Source: Aptenodytes patagonicus (lineage: Eukaryota; Chordata; Aves; Sphenisciformes; Spheniscidae). Taken from it: a DNA stretch of 64,000 bases. Below are positions 13,541-23,445 of the stretch, one piece after another; positions within the stretch are counted from its first letter, which is position 1; each line of letters begins with the position of its first letter. The translations under genes and the position numbers were made by a program. The stretch is taken from positions 558,001 to 622,000 of the forward strand of contig NW_027472014.1 of the NCBI RefSeq assembly GCF_965638725.1, given 5' to 3'. Under the pieces are notes generated by a model. It was not told where the DNA came from. It saw only the letters and a program-made list of their open reading frames with translations, and did not search any database.

Positions 13541-14290
13541 ACCCCCTGCTCTTCCCCTTCCAGATTTCTCCAGCTGCCTTGGCAAGACCAGGACAAGGGG
13601 CTGTCACTTGGGCTGAAGGCACCGGCCTCATGGGGAGTCGGGCACAGGGTGGGGGGCACTCCCTTTCCCCCACCCCCTGCCCATGGCACTAGGCCTTCCT
13701 CGAGGCACTGCCCAGCCCCCTCCCCCTGCGGCCCCTCCCCAGCCGATGTGCAGTTGAAGAGGTCCTTGTGCTGCTGGACACCACCCACCTGGTGCTCTGC
13801 AGGACAATGCCAGGCTGCTGGTGGAGGTGGGTCCCACCAGCACCCGCTTCATTGGAGGAGAGTGGGGAGTGAATCCCTGGGAGGGTGAGGGGCACAGACA
13901 GCCCAGATCCCCTGGAGGGTAAGTTTCCCTCAGGGTTGGAAACATCCTTGCAGCTCTTCAGTCACCCTCAGACAGGCATGCCGCAGCAGCACCATCCCCT
14001 GGGGTTGCAGCCCTTTTACACAGAGGGGCCATCGCCATCAGCCTCACTGCCCCCACCCCCCCCGGGGGCTCCTCCAGCCCCAGCCCACAGCTGCAGCCAT
14101 GGCCCCTGACACCCACTGCGTAACCTGCTCCCCTGGACTCTCTGGCAGCCACTCACCAAGTACAAAGGACTACAAACACAGCCATGAGTGCAAAGGAGAC
14201 AGCAAGTGTTTATTCGTTAACGTGTGCAAGTCCCAGGAGTGAGTCTGCTCTGGGGCTCGGTGCCTGTACGCTCACCCTTCCCCGGGACAA
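13541..14290. other. GC-rich interval, no gene recognised
   Basis: Contains candidate AG/GT borders around 13,740-13,830 but no frame that matches a protein family I recognise. The longest frames are proline- and glycine-rich by-products of composition. I see no promoter or RNA gene here. Confidence 0.4.
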
Positions 14291-14299
14291 CTCGGCAGT

Positions 14300-14880
14300 C
14301 ATTAGTGGAGCAGCAGATACAGAGAATGAAAATACAGCAATGGGGAGCAGGACAGAGGAACAGAAAGAGAAAAATAAAATTAGGGAGAAGGACTGAGGAG
14401 CAGAGAAAGGTACAGGGAAAAGGACAGTGAGATGGATAAATCAATAGAAAAGGGATAAGGAGCCCTGCAGGGACACGGCAGAAGAAAAACAGGGTCAGGG
14501 AGCAGGACAGATGGAAAGAGAGAGAAACTGAATGAGAGGAATAAGGAAGGAGGGAGGGAGGGAGAGGAAAAGATAGGGAACAAGCCAGAAGGATTGAGGG
14601 GAAAAAAGAGGGAGACAGACCAAGACAAAGAGATGAAGAAAGAAAAAGCAGCACTGGGCTGCAGGATGAGAAAAAAGGCCAGGGAGCAGGACAGAGGGGA
14701 ATAACGGGACAGAGAGCTGGGCAGGGGGATATAGGGAGAAACAATGGGACAGGCAGTGGTATGGAGATACACAGACAAAAAAGTTAGGGGCAGGATGGAG
14801 GACAGGGAGAATAAGAGAAAAGGGACAGGAAGCGGGGCAGAGATGGGGAAAGAAACATTAGAGACGGAGAGAGGAGGAGA
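14300..14880 (+). repeat. polypurine (GA-rich) tract
   Basis: About 580 bases in which the plus strand is nearly all purine, built from variants of gggacagagg and agggagcaggacag. It is a degenerate minisatellite. Long open frames on the minus strand here are serine/leucine/proline-rich artefacts of the pyrimidine strand. Confidence 0.75.
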
Positions 14881-15149
14881 GTGACAGGCTCTTTCTTTTA
14901 TTTTCTTTCTCCGTCCTTTTGTTTTCTTTCTCCAACAGGCTGCTGCTGTTCAGTGGCTTTCAGAAGTCTTCAAGCACAGCCGGGGCTGATGGTGGCAGTT
15001 CTGACGTCACTGATTGCTGAGCAGGTGACGGGGCAGGAGCAGGCACGTGGCTCCTGCAGCTCCTTGTGTCCTTACTAACTGCAGTTTTCACACTTTTTCA
15101 GAGAAGAGGCAGTTAGCTCCTAGTTTATAGTAGTGACTGTTTTGCAGAT

Positions 15150-15590
15150 CTCTTGCTTCTCTTCCCTGTGTCCTGCTCTCAGCCCCTGCCTCCCCCTTTC
15201 CCTCTCCCCTTCCTTCTTCCTCTCATCCTTTTCCCTCTGTCCCCCTCCCTCGCCCTGCCTGTATCCGTCCGTCCCTCTCTCCTTCCTCCTGCCCTCCTCT
15301 GCTTGCTCTGTCCCTCTGTCCCACTGCTCATCACCATGTTCCTGGCCGCCCCTTCCCCTCCATCCCCTTCTCCCTGTCCCTGTGCCCGTTCCTCACCAGG
15401 GGTTTCCTTTATCCACTCCTGCCCAGCTCCCCTTGGTTCCTGCCATCCCTCTGTCCTGCTCCTGTCCCTCTGTCCATCTCCCGTCCTCTGTCCGTCTCCC
15501 GTCCCTCTCCGGGCACCCCACCGCCCTGCCCCACCCCTCTCTGCCGCTCTGTCCCTCTCTCCTCCTCCTCCCTGCTCCACCAGGGCTCCA
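15150..15590 (+). repeat. polypyrimidine (CT-rich) tract
   Basis: About 440 bases of C/T-rich plus strand built from variants of ctgtccctctgtcc. It is roughly the reverse complement in character of the purine tract 270 bases upstream. It runs directly into the CpG-rich block at 15.6 kb. Confidence 0.7.
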
Positions 15591-15990
15591 GGGCCTGGGC
15601 AGCCCCGGGGAGGCAGCCATGGGGCCTGCGGGGGGTGGGGCCCAGCCGGGGGACGGTGTCCCCGCAGGGTCAGACAGCAGGAAGGAGCGCCCCGCGGCAT
15701 GCCGGGAGTTGTAGTCCTGGGGCACAGGGCTGCCGGGTGGCCATGTTGGTCTCGGGAGGCGCAGTCCCTGCTCCAGCCGCGGCCCGGCTGAGGTGAGGGC
15801 CGGGGCCACCCGCGGTTGGTGGGGGAAGCTCCAAACCACCCGGTGCGATGGGGTCCCGGTCAGCTGGAGCCAGGCCCAGCTGGGGCAGTGACCCGAGAGC
15901 TGGGGAGGGGAAGGAGACACAGACAGACCCCCCCAAGCACAGGCACTGGGCACCCCGACTCCCAGAGCCCCCCCCAGCCGCCCCAGCATT
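15590..15990. promoter_or_regulatory. CpG-rich promoter-like block
   Basis: Dense in CG dinucleotides and GC-boxes relative to its flanks, and containing a ZNF143-type element. It looks like the start region of a housekeeping gene. I could not identify a downstream first exon with confidence on either strand, so the gene it serves is unknown; the tandem-duplication border 1.7 kb to the right may have cut that gene. Confidence 0.5.
15697..15717 (-). promoter_or_regulatory. ZNF143/Staf-type binding site
   Basis: Read on the minus strand the bases give ACTACAACTCCCGGCATGC, a close match to the SBS consensus ACTACAAnTCCCAGnnTGC bound by ZNF143 (Staf). Such sites sit in many vertebrate bidirectional and housekeeping promoters. 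The match is seen; function is inferred from its place in a CpG-rich block. Confidence 0.65.
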
Positions 15991-17101
15991 TTTAGTTACT
16001 ACGATAATAGGAGTAGTGTGTTTTGCTGTTAACTCTCACAGGGCTTTCACTGCAACTGCCCTGTTCAGGGGCTGGAAATACTCAGCTGCCTTGGAAAATC
16101 GCCAGCCAGGTTGTTATTGTTCAAGCCTTGTTTCCCTTGCTAGAAAACACTTCCTTGTTAAATACGTCCTTGCATCGGCAAGATCCAGGCAGTCGGGATT
16201 GTCTCCTGTCGGGAGCAGCCTGAGGAATCCAGGCTGCTGCCGTTCGGTGGCAGAGCTGAACACTTCTCCCCGCAAGTGCTCGGACAGTGGTTTCGCAGGT
16301 GCAGTCAGCACGACTGGGAGCTTGCTGTCCGTGCTGTGCCGCTGCTTTGGCAGCCGCCTCGGGGTAGGAGGGGACACATGTTCTGGCTTCCCAGCTGGAG
16401 CCTGGCAAGTTCACCGGGTGAGGTATGGACCGCAACGTGTGATGCGAACCCGGTGTCCTTCAGGAGTGTAAAACAGAGTGTAGTATTTTCTGGGGATTTT
16501 TTGGTTTTTTTTGTTAGATCTCTGGGATTCATGTGACCCCTAATAGCCAGCTGGTGGGATTTAAGCATACATTTAAAGTTAAGCACGTGCTAGCTGCTGC
16601 CCTGAGGTGTAGCTGGGATCCACTTGTGAGCTCCTGTTCCCACCACACTGGAGAAAGCAAAGCTTTTTTTATTTGGTGATGAAAACAAGTCGGGGAGTTG
16701 CACTGAAGTGCAGCACCGTTTTTAACCTCAGGTCTACAGGGGCACAGGTCTTACCGCATAACGCATCCTTCCCCAGGCTTTCAAAAAACAGAAAGGATAC
16801 ATCAACCCGACCCCACAAACATATCCTGCGCTTCTTTTATCTTACCTGGAACGTCGGGACATGACCCTGCTGGGCCACCTCTGCCTCTCTGCGTGGAACC
16901 AAGGTGGTGTCTGTATGTTCCAGGATAAGGGCTTAGCTTTTTTTTTTTTTTTTTTTTTTTTTAAAGTGACTTTCGAGGCATCCTGAGGCTGGCTGTGTTA
17001 AGTTGGTTTACTGCACAGTTGGTCGAATGGAGGAAAACAGTAAGCTCCGCTATTGCCTTTGGCGTTTTCTCGTTACTGTGTAGCTCATTTAAGTTATCTT
17101 C
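15990..17101. other. intergenic DNA with a 25-base T run
   Basis: No gene recognised. Bases 16,938-16,962 are an uninterrupted run of 25 T, which on the minus strand would be a poly-A such as a retrocopy tail, but nothing recognisable precedes it. One open frame spanning 15,848-16,471 has no family resemblance. Confidence 0.45.
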
Positions 17102-17646
17102 TGTTGTGGTTTAATTTCAGTCGGCAACTAAGCACCACGCAGCCGCTCGCTCACTCCCCCCCACCTGGTGGGATGGGGGAGAGAACTGGAAGAGCACAAG
17201 TTAGAAAAACTCGTGGGTTGAGATAAAAACAGTTTAATAATTGAAATAAAATGATAATAATAATATGATAATAATAATAATAATAATACACAAAGCAAGT
17301 GATGCACAGTACAATTGCTCACCACCCGCCGACCGATGCCCAGACAGTCCCTGAGCAGCGGCCCCCCCCCGGCCAGCTTTCCCCAGTTTATGTACTGAGC
17401 ATGACGTCACATGGTATGGAATGTCCCTTTGGCCAGTTTGGCTGTGCCCCCTCCCAGCTTCTTGTGCACCTTCAGCCTTCTCAGTCGGTAGAGCATGGGA
17501 AGCTGAAAAGTCCTTGGCTAGTGTAAGCATTACCTAGCAACAACTAAAACATCGGTGCGTTATCAACTTTGTTCTCATCCTAAATCCAAAACACTGTACC
17601 AGCTACTAGAAAAGAAATTAACTCTATCCCTGCCGAAACCAGGACA
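17102..17646 (-). mobile_element. solo LTR of a common avian ERV family, minus strand
   Basis: On the minus strand the element starts TGTCCTGGTTTCGGC at 17,646 and ends in CACAACA near 17,102, bounded by TG and CA. In LTR sense it holds the gacgtcatgctcag box, a stretch before tataaactg-like DNA, an ATT/ATA microsatellite and TTATTAAACTG. The same family appears at 26,772-27,220 in the other orientation. No target-site duplication is visible: the left flank reads tatcttc and the right flank gcagggc. Its 5' end coincides to the base with the left border of the tandem duplication. Confidence 0.8.
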
Positions 17647-18713
17647 GCAGGGCACATGAAATCCGCCGAAAAAATCCAAATTACAATCTGACGCGTAGCT
17701 TCTGATTTTATCCCATACTGGGACACAGTGTTTTTTGCTTGCTGTAGGATTTTCCAATCGTGAGGCGCCCACTTATTGCCGTTATTCTCTTGCAACACAG
17801 GAAAAGCACTCGCCCCCAAGCTGGATGCCGCTTGCCACTGCCCGTCCAGCATAGCGTCTCTAGCCACTTCGCTCCAGCGCCTGGGCTGAACCGTCGCTGG
17901 TGGCCCAGGGAGGCAAGGGGGTAGGGATCCCCCTGACGCCCCGGACAGGTGTTCTATTCCTCCCCTCTGGGCTGTAATTGCTAAGTCCTGTAACTGTTGC
18001 ACCACCTTCTTCAGGAGCTCATTAGTCTCAGCCATACTCTGTGCTTTGCTGTCACCCTGTGGCGGAGTAGACGCACCTGAAGAGACTTCTAGAGGTGGGG
18101 CTGTTGGCCAGGGAGGGGTTAACGGAACTAGCTGCTTCTCCTCCCCGGGTCGTTGTTTTTCCGCGACCGTCTCAGGTGAAAGAGGGGCCCCGTTACCGCT
18201 AGTTTCTGCATCTTTGCAGTCCGTAAGCGGAGGGTAGGTCTCATGCGGTTCAGAAGCGCCATTGCGCCCTAGAACGCTATACTTGACTTCCAAGGCAGTT
18301 TTTTTGGGGGTGCCCGACATACCTCGGACCGCAGACAGCCCAAAGAACCGAGACAGTCCAGATGCTGTATTCTTTGGCTTATCAGGCAAAGGTTCTGGGG
18401 CTAGCATTTGAGCGGCTGCACAAGCCACCTCTCTTTCAGCTTTCATGGCTTTTAAAGTCTCTAACACAGATCTCCACAGTTCCTGTACTGCTTTAATCTC
18501 CTTCTTTGACTTTTCGTCCCCCGTGATAGTCTGCTCCCCCATAGTATCTCCAAGCTCTCGCCACTCAAGGTCAGAAAAAATAGTTTGATTGTCTTTAAAA
18601 TGTCCCCAACGTTGTCCTAATTTAATCAACGTATATAGTTGCTTTACCGTTGTCTCAATCCCTCTCTTTGAGAGGATGCTTGTGAGCAACGCCGCTGCCG
18701 CCTCTATTTCCAT
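17647..18713 (-). pseudogene. gag: outer provirus gag, truncated copy (unit A left end)
   Basis: N-terminal about 355 codons of a class II retroviral Gag starting at the ATG of 18,713. It equals the first part of the 638-codon gag at 41,377-43,293, with a few substitutions. The frame is broken at 17,646, where capsid-coding sequence is replaced by an unrelated solo LTR; the major homology region and zinc knuckles are therefore absent. The open frame continues by chance into the LTR. It cannot make a particle-forming Gag. Confidence 0.85.
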
Positions 18714-18855
18714 GATAGCGGTCGCTCACTGGGAGGCAGTTGACCAGACTACTCCGTTATCTTATCCCCCTCCGATCATCGGGATAGTACAACTCCCAGC
18801 CACTATTCTCCCGCTCCCCTTCTTGCTCTTTCCGCAGTCTCGAAGAGGCGCGCCG

Positions 18856-18873
18856 AACCATCCTCTGCTACCA
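18856..18873 (-). other. primer binding site, tRNA-iMet type (unit A)
   Basis: On the minus strand TGGTAGCAGAGGATGGTT is complementary to the 3' end of initiator methionine tRNA over 18 bases. It starts two bases inside from the LTR border. Identical to the copy at 43,436-43,453. Confidence 0.85.
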
Positions 18874-18875
18874 GA

Positions 18876-19338
18876 TGTCGGAGTTTCCCCTTGTTCAGTG
18901 TCGACGACGGAGCGGGAGTTGCGATTCCGGAGTAATGACGGATCCCAATATGAGTATGGTCATCCTCCTTTATCCATGCATATAACAGGGTTTATATAGT
19001 TATCTACTATAGGCACGCGCTTCGTAACAACCTATGGTTGGTTAATTACAGCTGTACACGCGCTCAATTATAAGCTATGATTGGGTTAAAGTTACTGTCC
19101 ACGCGCTTATTGCTTCTACTCGATTGGCGGTTGGCAGCAGGACATGTTAGCCGCTGACTTCACCTCCTTCTAGGTACAGTTTCGTTACAGTTGTTTACCC
19201 GGCCCCATTGTTCTTTGTTCTGTCCGGGGAAGTCCCGGTGGTCATCCTGCTGTGTCAGCATGTCTTAGTTACTTTTTGATACATGGGTTGCTCAGCGATA
19301 CCAGATCGTGGCCTTGCTGAATCAGCCATTCCTCCACA
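18876..19338 (-). mobile_element. 5' LTR of outer provirus (unit A copy)
   Basis: A 463-base LTR with TGTGGAGGAATGG at its 5' end (19,338 on the minus strand) and CTCCGACA at its 3' end. It matches 43,456-43,918 almost perfectly. Its outer flank at 19,339-19,344 is CACCCT, the target-site sequence. Confidence 0.85.
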
Positions 19339-19591
19339 CACCCTGTGCCCATCCCCCTGCTGCTGCCCATCAAGGTAAGGGGGGGGCCTTAGGCGGGGCC
19401 CCACCACCCCGGGGGAGGTGTCCCCAGCGATGTCACCTCACTGTCACCCTGTCCTCAAGCTGGTGGCCTGCTCCGTGGGGTACAACCACCTGGGGACAGC
19501 GGATGACCAGGGGCGAGTCTCCATGCAAGGGAGGAACCGCTACGGGCAGCGGGGGACTGGGGACCGGCTGGACCGTGTGGAGGTCCCACAG
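19339..19591 (+). pseudogene. FBXO24: FBXO24-like gene, 3' exons (unit A)
   Basis: Two exons of an F-box protein 24-like gene. The first is the 3' half of an exon cut by the outer provirus (19,339-19,374, then gtaagg); the second is 19,460-19,591, flanked by ag and gtgaca. The second encodes an RCC1-like repeat including YNHLG and NRYGQRGTGDRLDR, close to the YNHLG...NRYGQLGTGDKMDR of mammalian FBXO24. No later exons are recognisable before an inverted RIMBP-like fragment, so the C-terminus is missing. The 5' exons belonging to this fragment lay left of the duplication border and are absent. Identity rests on motif recall of the mammalian protein. Confidence 0.75.
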
Positions 19592-19975
19592 GTGACAGGC
19601 CACGCCCTGCCTGTCCCTGTCCCCGTCACTGTCCTGTCACTGTCCCCACAGGTGTCCTGTCCCCGTCCCTGACCCTATCCCTGACCCCAGCATCATCCCT
19701 GTAGGTACCATCCCGCAGGTGTCCTGTCCCCACCACTGTCCCCGCAGGTGCCTTGTCCCCATCCCTGTCCCTGTGACTGTCCCCACAGGTGCCCTGTCCC
19801 CGTCCCTGTCCCCAGTGTCACCCAGGCAGGTGCCCTGTGGCCATCCCTGTCCCCATCCCTGTCCCTGCTGGTGTCCTGTCCCTATCCTGTCCCCGCTGTT
19901 GTCCCCACAGTTGCCTTGTCCCCAGTGGGGCCCTGTCCCCACCCCTGTCCCCCCTCGTCCCCGTCCCCAGTGTCC
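19592..19975 (+). repeat. CTGTCCC minisatellite (unit A)
   Basis: Degenerate tandem array of ctgtccc, ccatccctgtcc and ccacaggtg(c/t)cctg units, some of which resemble repeated splice acceptors (cccacaggt). It follows directly after the RCC1-like exon and probably expanded within an FBXO24 intron. A copy is at 44,172-44,555. Confidence 0.7.
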
Positions 19976-20033
19976 CCCCAGCGTTGTTTTGATTTTCTTT
20001 ACAGCCGAAAGCACCACACGGAGCAGGAGATGT

Positions 20034-20713
20034 GTCCCCAGTAGCTGGCACATAGTCGTTTCAGTTCACATACACGCGGGATAGAGAGTGAGATTACGCA
20101 GAGAGATCGTTAAGAAAAGATTTAATCAAGATGAGTATTGATCAGGCGATCGATGGGTCTCCTGCCGTTGCCTGGATGTTTCGTCCAGCCGCGAGGCGAG
20201 GGCAGCTAGTTCAGCATTTTTCTGCTGCAGCCTCTCTGCCTCCTTGCACGCTTCTGGAGAGCCTGCCTTTGTCAGGAGGCAGCTCTCCCTCCCAGGGGCG
20301 CTCTGTTGCCTCTCCAGGTCTTCTAGAACACGCTGCAGGCGGGTGTTCTGCTGCAGGAGCCGGCTGCGTTTGCTGCCGAGCAGCACCAAGTCTTCCCCCT
20401 CTGGCACCTGGAGCTGAGCATCTGCCACAGCCTTGCGTGTTGTTTGCTGCCCAGCCCTGGGGCTTTCAGGCCGTCTTTCCTGTCGTGCCGCCAGGGCCTG
20501 GGGCCGTTTCTGCCAGAGGAGCAGGAGCTCTGCATCTCCTGATGGCCCTGGTGCCCAGGAGGGCCTTGGGGCTGGGCCGTGCTGGGGGATGATTTTCTCC
20601 TCCATAAAATTCCAGCTTTTAATACAATCCCACACAAGTTTCTGATCGTGTTCATATGAGGCCACCTCATTCGGCTTGCAAGGGGTTGTTTGGGGGTTTT
20701 TCTCCCTCCTCAT
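20034..20713 (-). pseudogene. inverted RIMBP-like fragment (unit A)
   Basis: A minus-strand frame of 195 codons (ATG at 20,713, stop at 20,126-20,128) whose central part matches the coiled-coil of the plus-strand RIMBP-like gene: LLQQNTRLQRVLEDLERQ against LLERNAHLQSALKDLERQ, then SCLLTKAGSPE against NCLLRKASSPE. Homology resumes in the 3' flank (about 20,034-20,115), including the gtgtatgtgaactgaaa stretch, so the copy has lost roughly the last third of the coding region with its SH3 domain. The first 50 residues have no clear match. Together with the gene at 21,250 it forms a head-to-head inverted pair. A truncated paralogue is the best reading; a short functional protein cannot be excluded. 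Confidence 0.65.
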
Positions 20714-21249
20714 GCTTCACCAGCGACCATATGATTTACCACAGCAGTAGGGCACTATGGAAACGAGCTGCGAAGCAACTCTGAGAATCTAGGGTGCCCA
20801 CATCCTCCAGGTTAGCATCTTTAGCAGTGACCCCACCGTCGAGCTCAGCCCACGCTCGCTCTTGCCAGCACAGCCGCCAGCTCCGGGAGAGAGCAGGGCA
20901 GGAGCTGCCCAGGGATGCCCCTTATGACCGCACGGCCCTGGGACACCCTTTGTGACACAGGGCCATGCGGGGCCATGCGGCGACGGGGCTGGCACCGCCC
21001 GGCACCTCCTGCAGCTGTGGTCGTGGGGCCCCCCAGGCCAGGACATACCTTCTAAGGCCATGAGGCCCCACCCCTCCTTTGTGTGGCCAGGGCCAGGACA
21101 CGTGTATAAGGCCATACTCACTCACCCCGGCTGATTGCAGATGCTGTCTCCGCCTCTGCATGGTCAAGGGAGGCAGCAGCTGCTGAGAGGGAGTGACGCG
21201 CAACGTCGGTGGCTGTTGGTGGCGGCGTTTGGTTGCCATCCTTGCAGCC
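20714..21249. promoter_or_regulatory. interval between the inverted RIMBP-like pair
   Basis: GC-rich DNA between divergent RIMBP-like frames and the likely 5' region of the plus-strand gene. It holds one copy of a 54-55 base unit at about 21,050-21,115 (aaggccatgaggccccaccc and following) that ends gtgtataaggcc, a TATA-like element. Unit B has three copies of this unit. Promoter function is inferred only from position. Confidence 0.4.
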
Positions 21250-23397
21250 ATGAGCCAGGACGGTGTGGGACGGGTGCCCGTGGCGTGCAGCCGCCCCTCG
21301 CCCTGCCGGGGCCTGGCGCAGAAGAACGAGCACAAGCGGCAGCTGGAGAGGCTGCGGGCTGAGCTGGAGGCTGAGCGACTCCGCTCCCAAGAGCTGTGCC
21401 GCCGCTTCGCTGCTGAAACTCGGGAGTTGAAGGAGGCAGCAGAGCGGGAGCGGCGGCTCCTGGCTGAACGGCTACACTCCAAATGGGAGCAGCAGCAGGC
21501 ACGGGAGCTCCAGCGGCTGCGGGAGCTGAACCAGCGGCAGCGGGCAGTGGAGATCCGCCAGCTGCTGCGCTCAAAGGAGGCTGAGCTGTGCGAGGTGCAG
21601 GGGGTGCTGCAGCGGCAGCGCGACGACACCGTCCGTCAGGCACGGGACCTGCAGCAGCAGCTGGCCAAGGAGCTGGTGAGAGGAGCCTGGAGCAGCAGCG
21701 AGGCCCGCGGTAAGCTCCAGGACGTCCTCAGCAAGCTGCGCTGGGAGACCAGTGGCGAGCAGGCTGCTCGCATCCTTGTCCTCCAAGACAAACTGCTGCT
21801 GCAGAGGAGACTCTTCCTAAAGTACATCTTGGAGCAGTTGGAGGGTGAGCAGCCTGCTTCCTGCAAGGAAGCCAGGGCCAAGGCTACGGCCTGGCACCGC
21901 CTGCAGACCCTCCAGGGCACCGGGACCATCGGGCCCTGCTCTTCAGAGAGCCTCATGGCATCTTCCTCCCACAATGGAGAAGGGCAGCCAAAAACCTGCG
22001 AGAGCTTAAAAGCTCATCTCCAGGAGGAAGGGAACAGCGTGGAGGTTTTGCTCGAGGCTGTGGGGCAAGCCTTGGCGCCGCACTGCTTGGACTCCCTGCC
22101 GCAGGAAAGGACCAGCAGCAGGCGGTCTGTGGCAGAGGTGGGTGTTCAGACTCTAGGGCAGCAGGAGGACTGGCTGCCTGGTAGCAGTCACAGCAGGCTG
22201 CTGGAGCGGAACGCCCACCTCCAGAGTGCCCTGAAGGACCTCGAGAGGCAATGCAGTGTCCTTCAAGAGGAGAACTGTCTTCTGAGGAAGGCAAGCTCTC
22301 CTGAAGTGTGGGAGAGGCTCAAGCAGAAGACTGCTAAGCTGGGTCTCATTAGCAAGCAGCTGCAAGAAAGAGCCAGGCAACTGCAGACCGTCGATTGCCT
22401 GAGCAACACTCGAGTGCCACTGCCCACCCAAAGCTCCACTGAGGAACTGCGTATGACATCGCTTCCTCAGCAGAAGGCTGGAGAAATGGGAGAGCCTGCC
22501 GGAGCTTTGCTGGCACAGGACGAGCAGGATGACTTCTCACAGAGGGCAGCTGAGGAGCTTCAGGCCCAAGTGGCTGCACATGAAGAGGGCTCCTATTGTG
22601 TGAGCGCCCACTGCCGAACTTGTGAGGAGTTACAGGCGCAGCTTACGGAGATGACAAACGAAAACACCCGACTGGCTGAGGAAAACGCTCGCCTCCGTGG
22701 ACAGATGGGTTTGACAGAAAGGGCGACTAAGGCATGTGGCAGAGGAGCAAGATTCTGCCATCCGAACAAACGCCTGTCTTCAAACCCAGCTGGAAGAGGC
22801 AGAGCGCAAAACGAAAGCCATGAGAGAAATGGCACGAGTCAACAGCCGGAGAAGGAACATGAGGAGACAAAGTTAGCGCTCCAGAGGAAAGATGAGGGAG
22901 TTGAGTGTTTGCAGGGGGCTCGGACAGAAGTACGCAGGGAACACGAAGAAACCCTGCAACTGTTTCGAGCCCAGGTGACTGAACTGAATGATGGGTTTCG
23001 GAAGCTAACTGAACGACGCCAGCAGCTCTTTCAGGAACTTGAACGGCTGGAAAGAGAAAGATCCAACCGTATCATTTCCAGGCCGCACCAGGCTATGCTG
23101 GGAGCAGACAAGGAGCCCATCCTCCTGGAGGCTATGAGACAGCAACCGGCAGAGCTTCGAGCATTCATAGCTCGATACAGCTATGATCCTTTCGACGGTC
23201 CCAATGAGCAGCCTGAACTAGAGCTTCCTCTCATTGCTGGGCAATACGTTTACATCTTTGGAGACGTGGATGAAGACGGTTGGTATGTGGGAGAGCTGAC
23301 CGACGGCACAAGAGGATTCGTCCCCTCTAATCTTGTTGAAGAAGTTTCAGGTGACGACCTGATGACACCAGAGTCTCCAGAGACAAGTGATTGGTAG
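21250..23397 (+). CDS. RIMS-binding-protein-like, intronless, coiled coil plus SH3 (unit A)
   Basis: A 715-codon uninterrupted frame. I choose ATG 21,250 because its context (gcagccATGa) is strong; the frame is open upstream but without a better ATG. Residues about 20-170 and 300-420 are heptad-rich coiled coil; residues about 635-700 form an SH3 domain (ARYSYDPFDGPNE, then QYVYIFGDVDEDGWYVGEL and GFVPSNLVEEV), typical of the RIMBP family (TSPOAP1, RIMBP2, RIMBP3). The lack of introns resembles mammalian RIMBP3, a testis gene of about 1,600 residues; this frame stops just after the first SH3, so fibronectin-like and later SH3 domains are missing. About 115 bases near 22,730-22,845 are read in a different frame from the family, with the frame restored afterwards. 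Expression and function are unproven. Confidence 0.75.
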   Translation: MSQDGVGRVPVACSRPSPCRGLAQKNEHKRQLERLRAELEAERLRSQELCRRFAAETRELKEAAERERRLLAERLHSKWEQQQARELQRLRELNQRQRAVEIRQLLRSKEAELCEVQGVLQRQRDDTVRQARDLQQQLAKELVRGAWSSSEARGKLQDVLSKLRWETSGEQAARILVLQDKLLLQRRLFLKYILEQLEGEQPASCKEARAKATAWHRLQTLQGTGTIGPCSSESLMASSSHNGEGQPKTCESLKAHLQEEGNSVEVLLEAVGQALAPHCLDSLPQERTSSRRSVAEVGVQTLGQQEDWLPGSSHSRLLERNAHLQSALKDLERQCSVLQEENCLLRKASSPEVWERLKQKTAKLGLISKQLQERARQLQTVDCLSNTRVPLPTQSSTEELRMTSLPQQKAGEMGEPAGALLAQDEQDDFSQRAAEELQAQVAAHEEGSYCVSAHCRTCEELQAQLTEMTNENTRLAEENARLRGQMGLTERATKACGRGARFCHPNKRLSSNPAGRGRAQNESHERNGTSQQPEKEHEETKLALQRKDEGVECLQGARTEVRREHEETLQLFRAQVTELNDGFRKLTERRQQLFQELERLERERSNRIISRPHQAMLGADKEPILLEAMRQQPAELRAFIARYSYDPFDGPNEQPELELPLIAGQYVYIFGDVDEDGWYVGELTDGTRGFVPSNLVEEVSGDDLMTPESPETSDW

Positions 23398-23439
23398 CGG
23401 GACACAGATGATGTCTGTCCTGTCTTCTGCTATCTTCTT

Positions 23440-23445
23440 ATTAAA
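23440..23445 (+). terminator. polyadenylation signal of the RIMBP-like gene (unit A)
   Basis: ATTAAA 42 bases after the stop codon. The same sequence follows the unit B copy. A diverged version (gattaaatc) is present in the inverted fragment. Confidence 0.55.

Noticed and set aside
14217..14778. Long minus-strand frames rich in serine, leucine and phenylalanine
   Set aside because: They lie over the purine-rich minisatellite and reflect composition, not a protein.
15848..16471. Plus-strand frame of 207 codons after the CpG-rich block
   Set aside because: No family similarity, low-complexity start, no splice or polyadenylation support.
21193..21249. Upstream 19-codon extension of the RIMBP-like frame
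   Set aside because: It would start at GTG; the ATG at 21,250 has a strong Kozak context.
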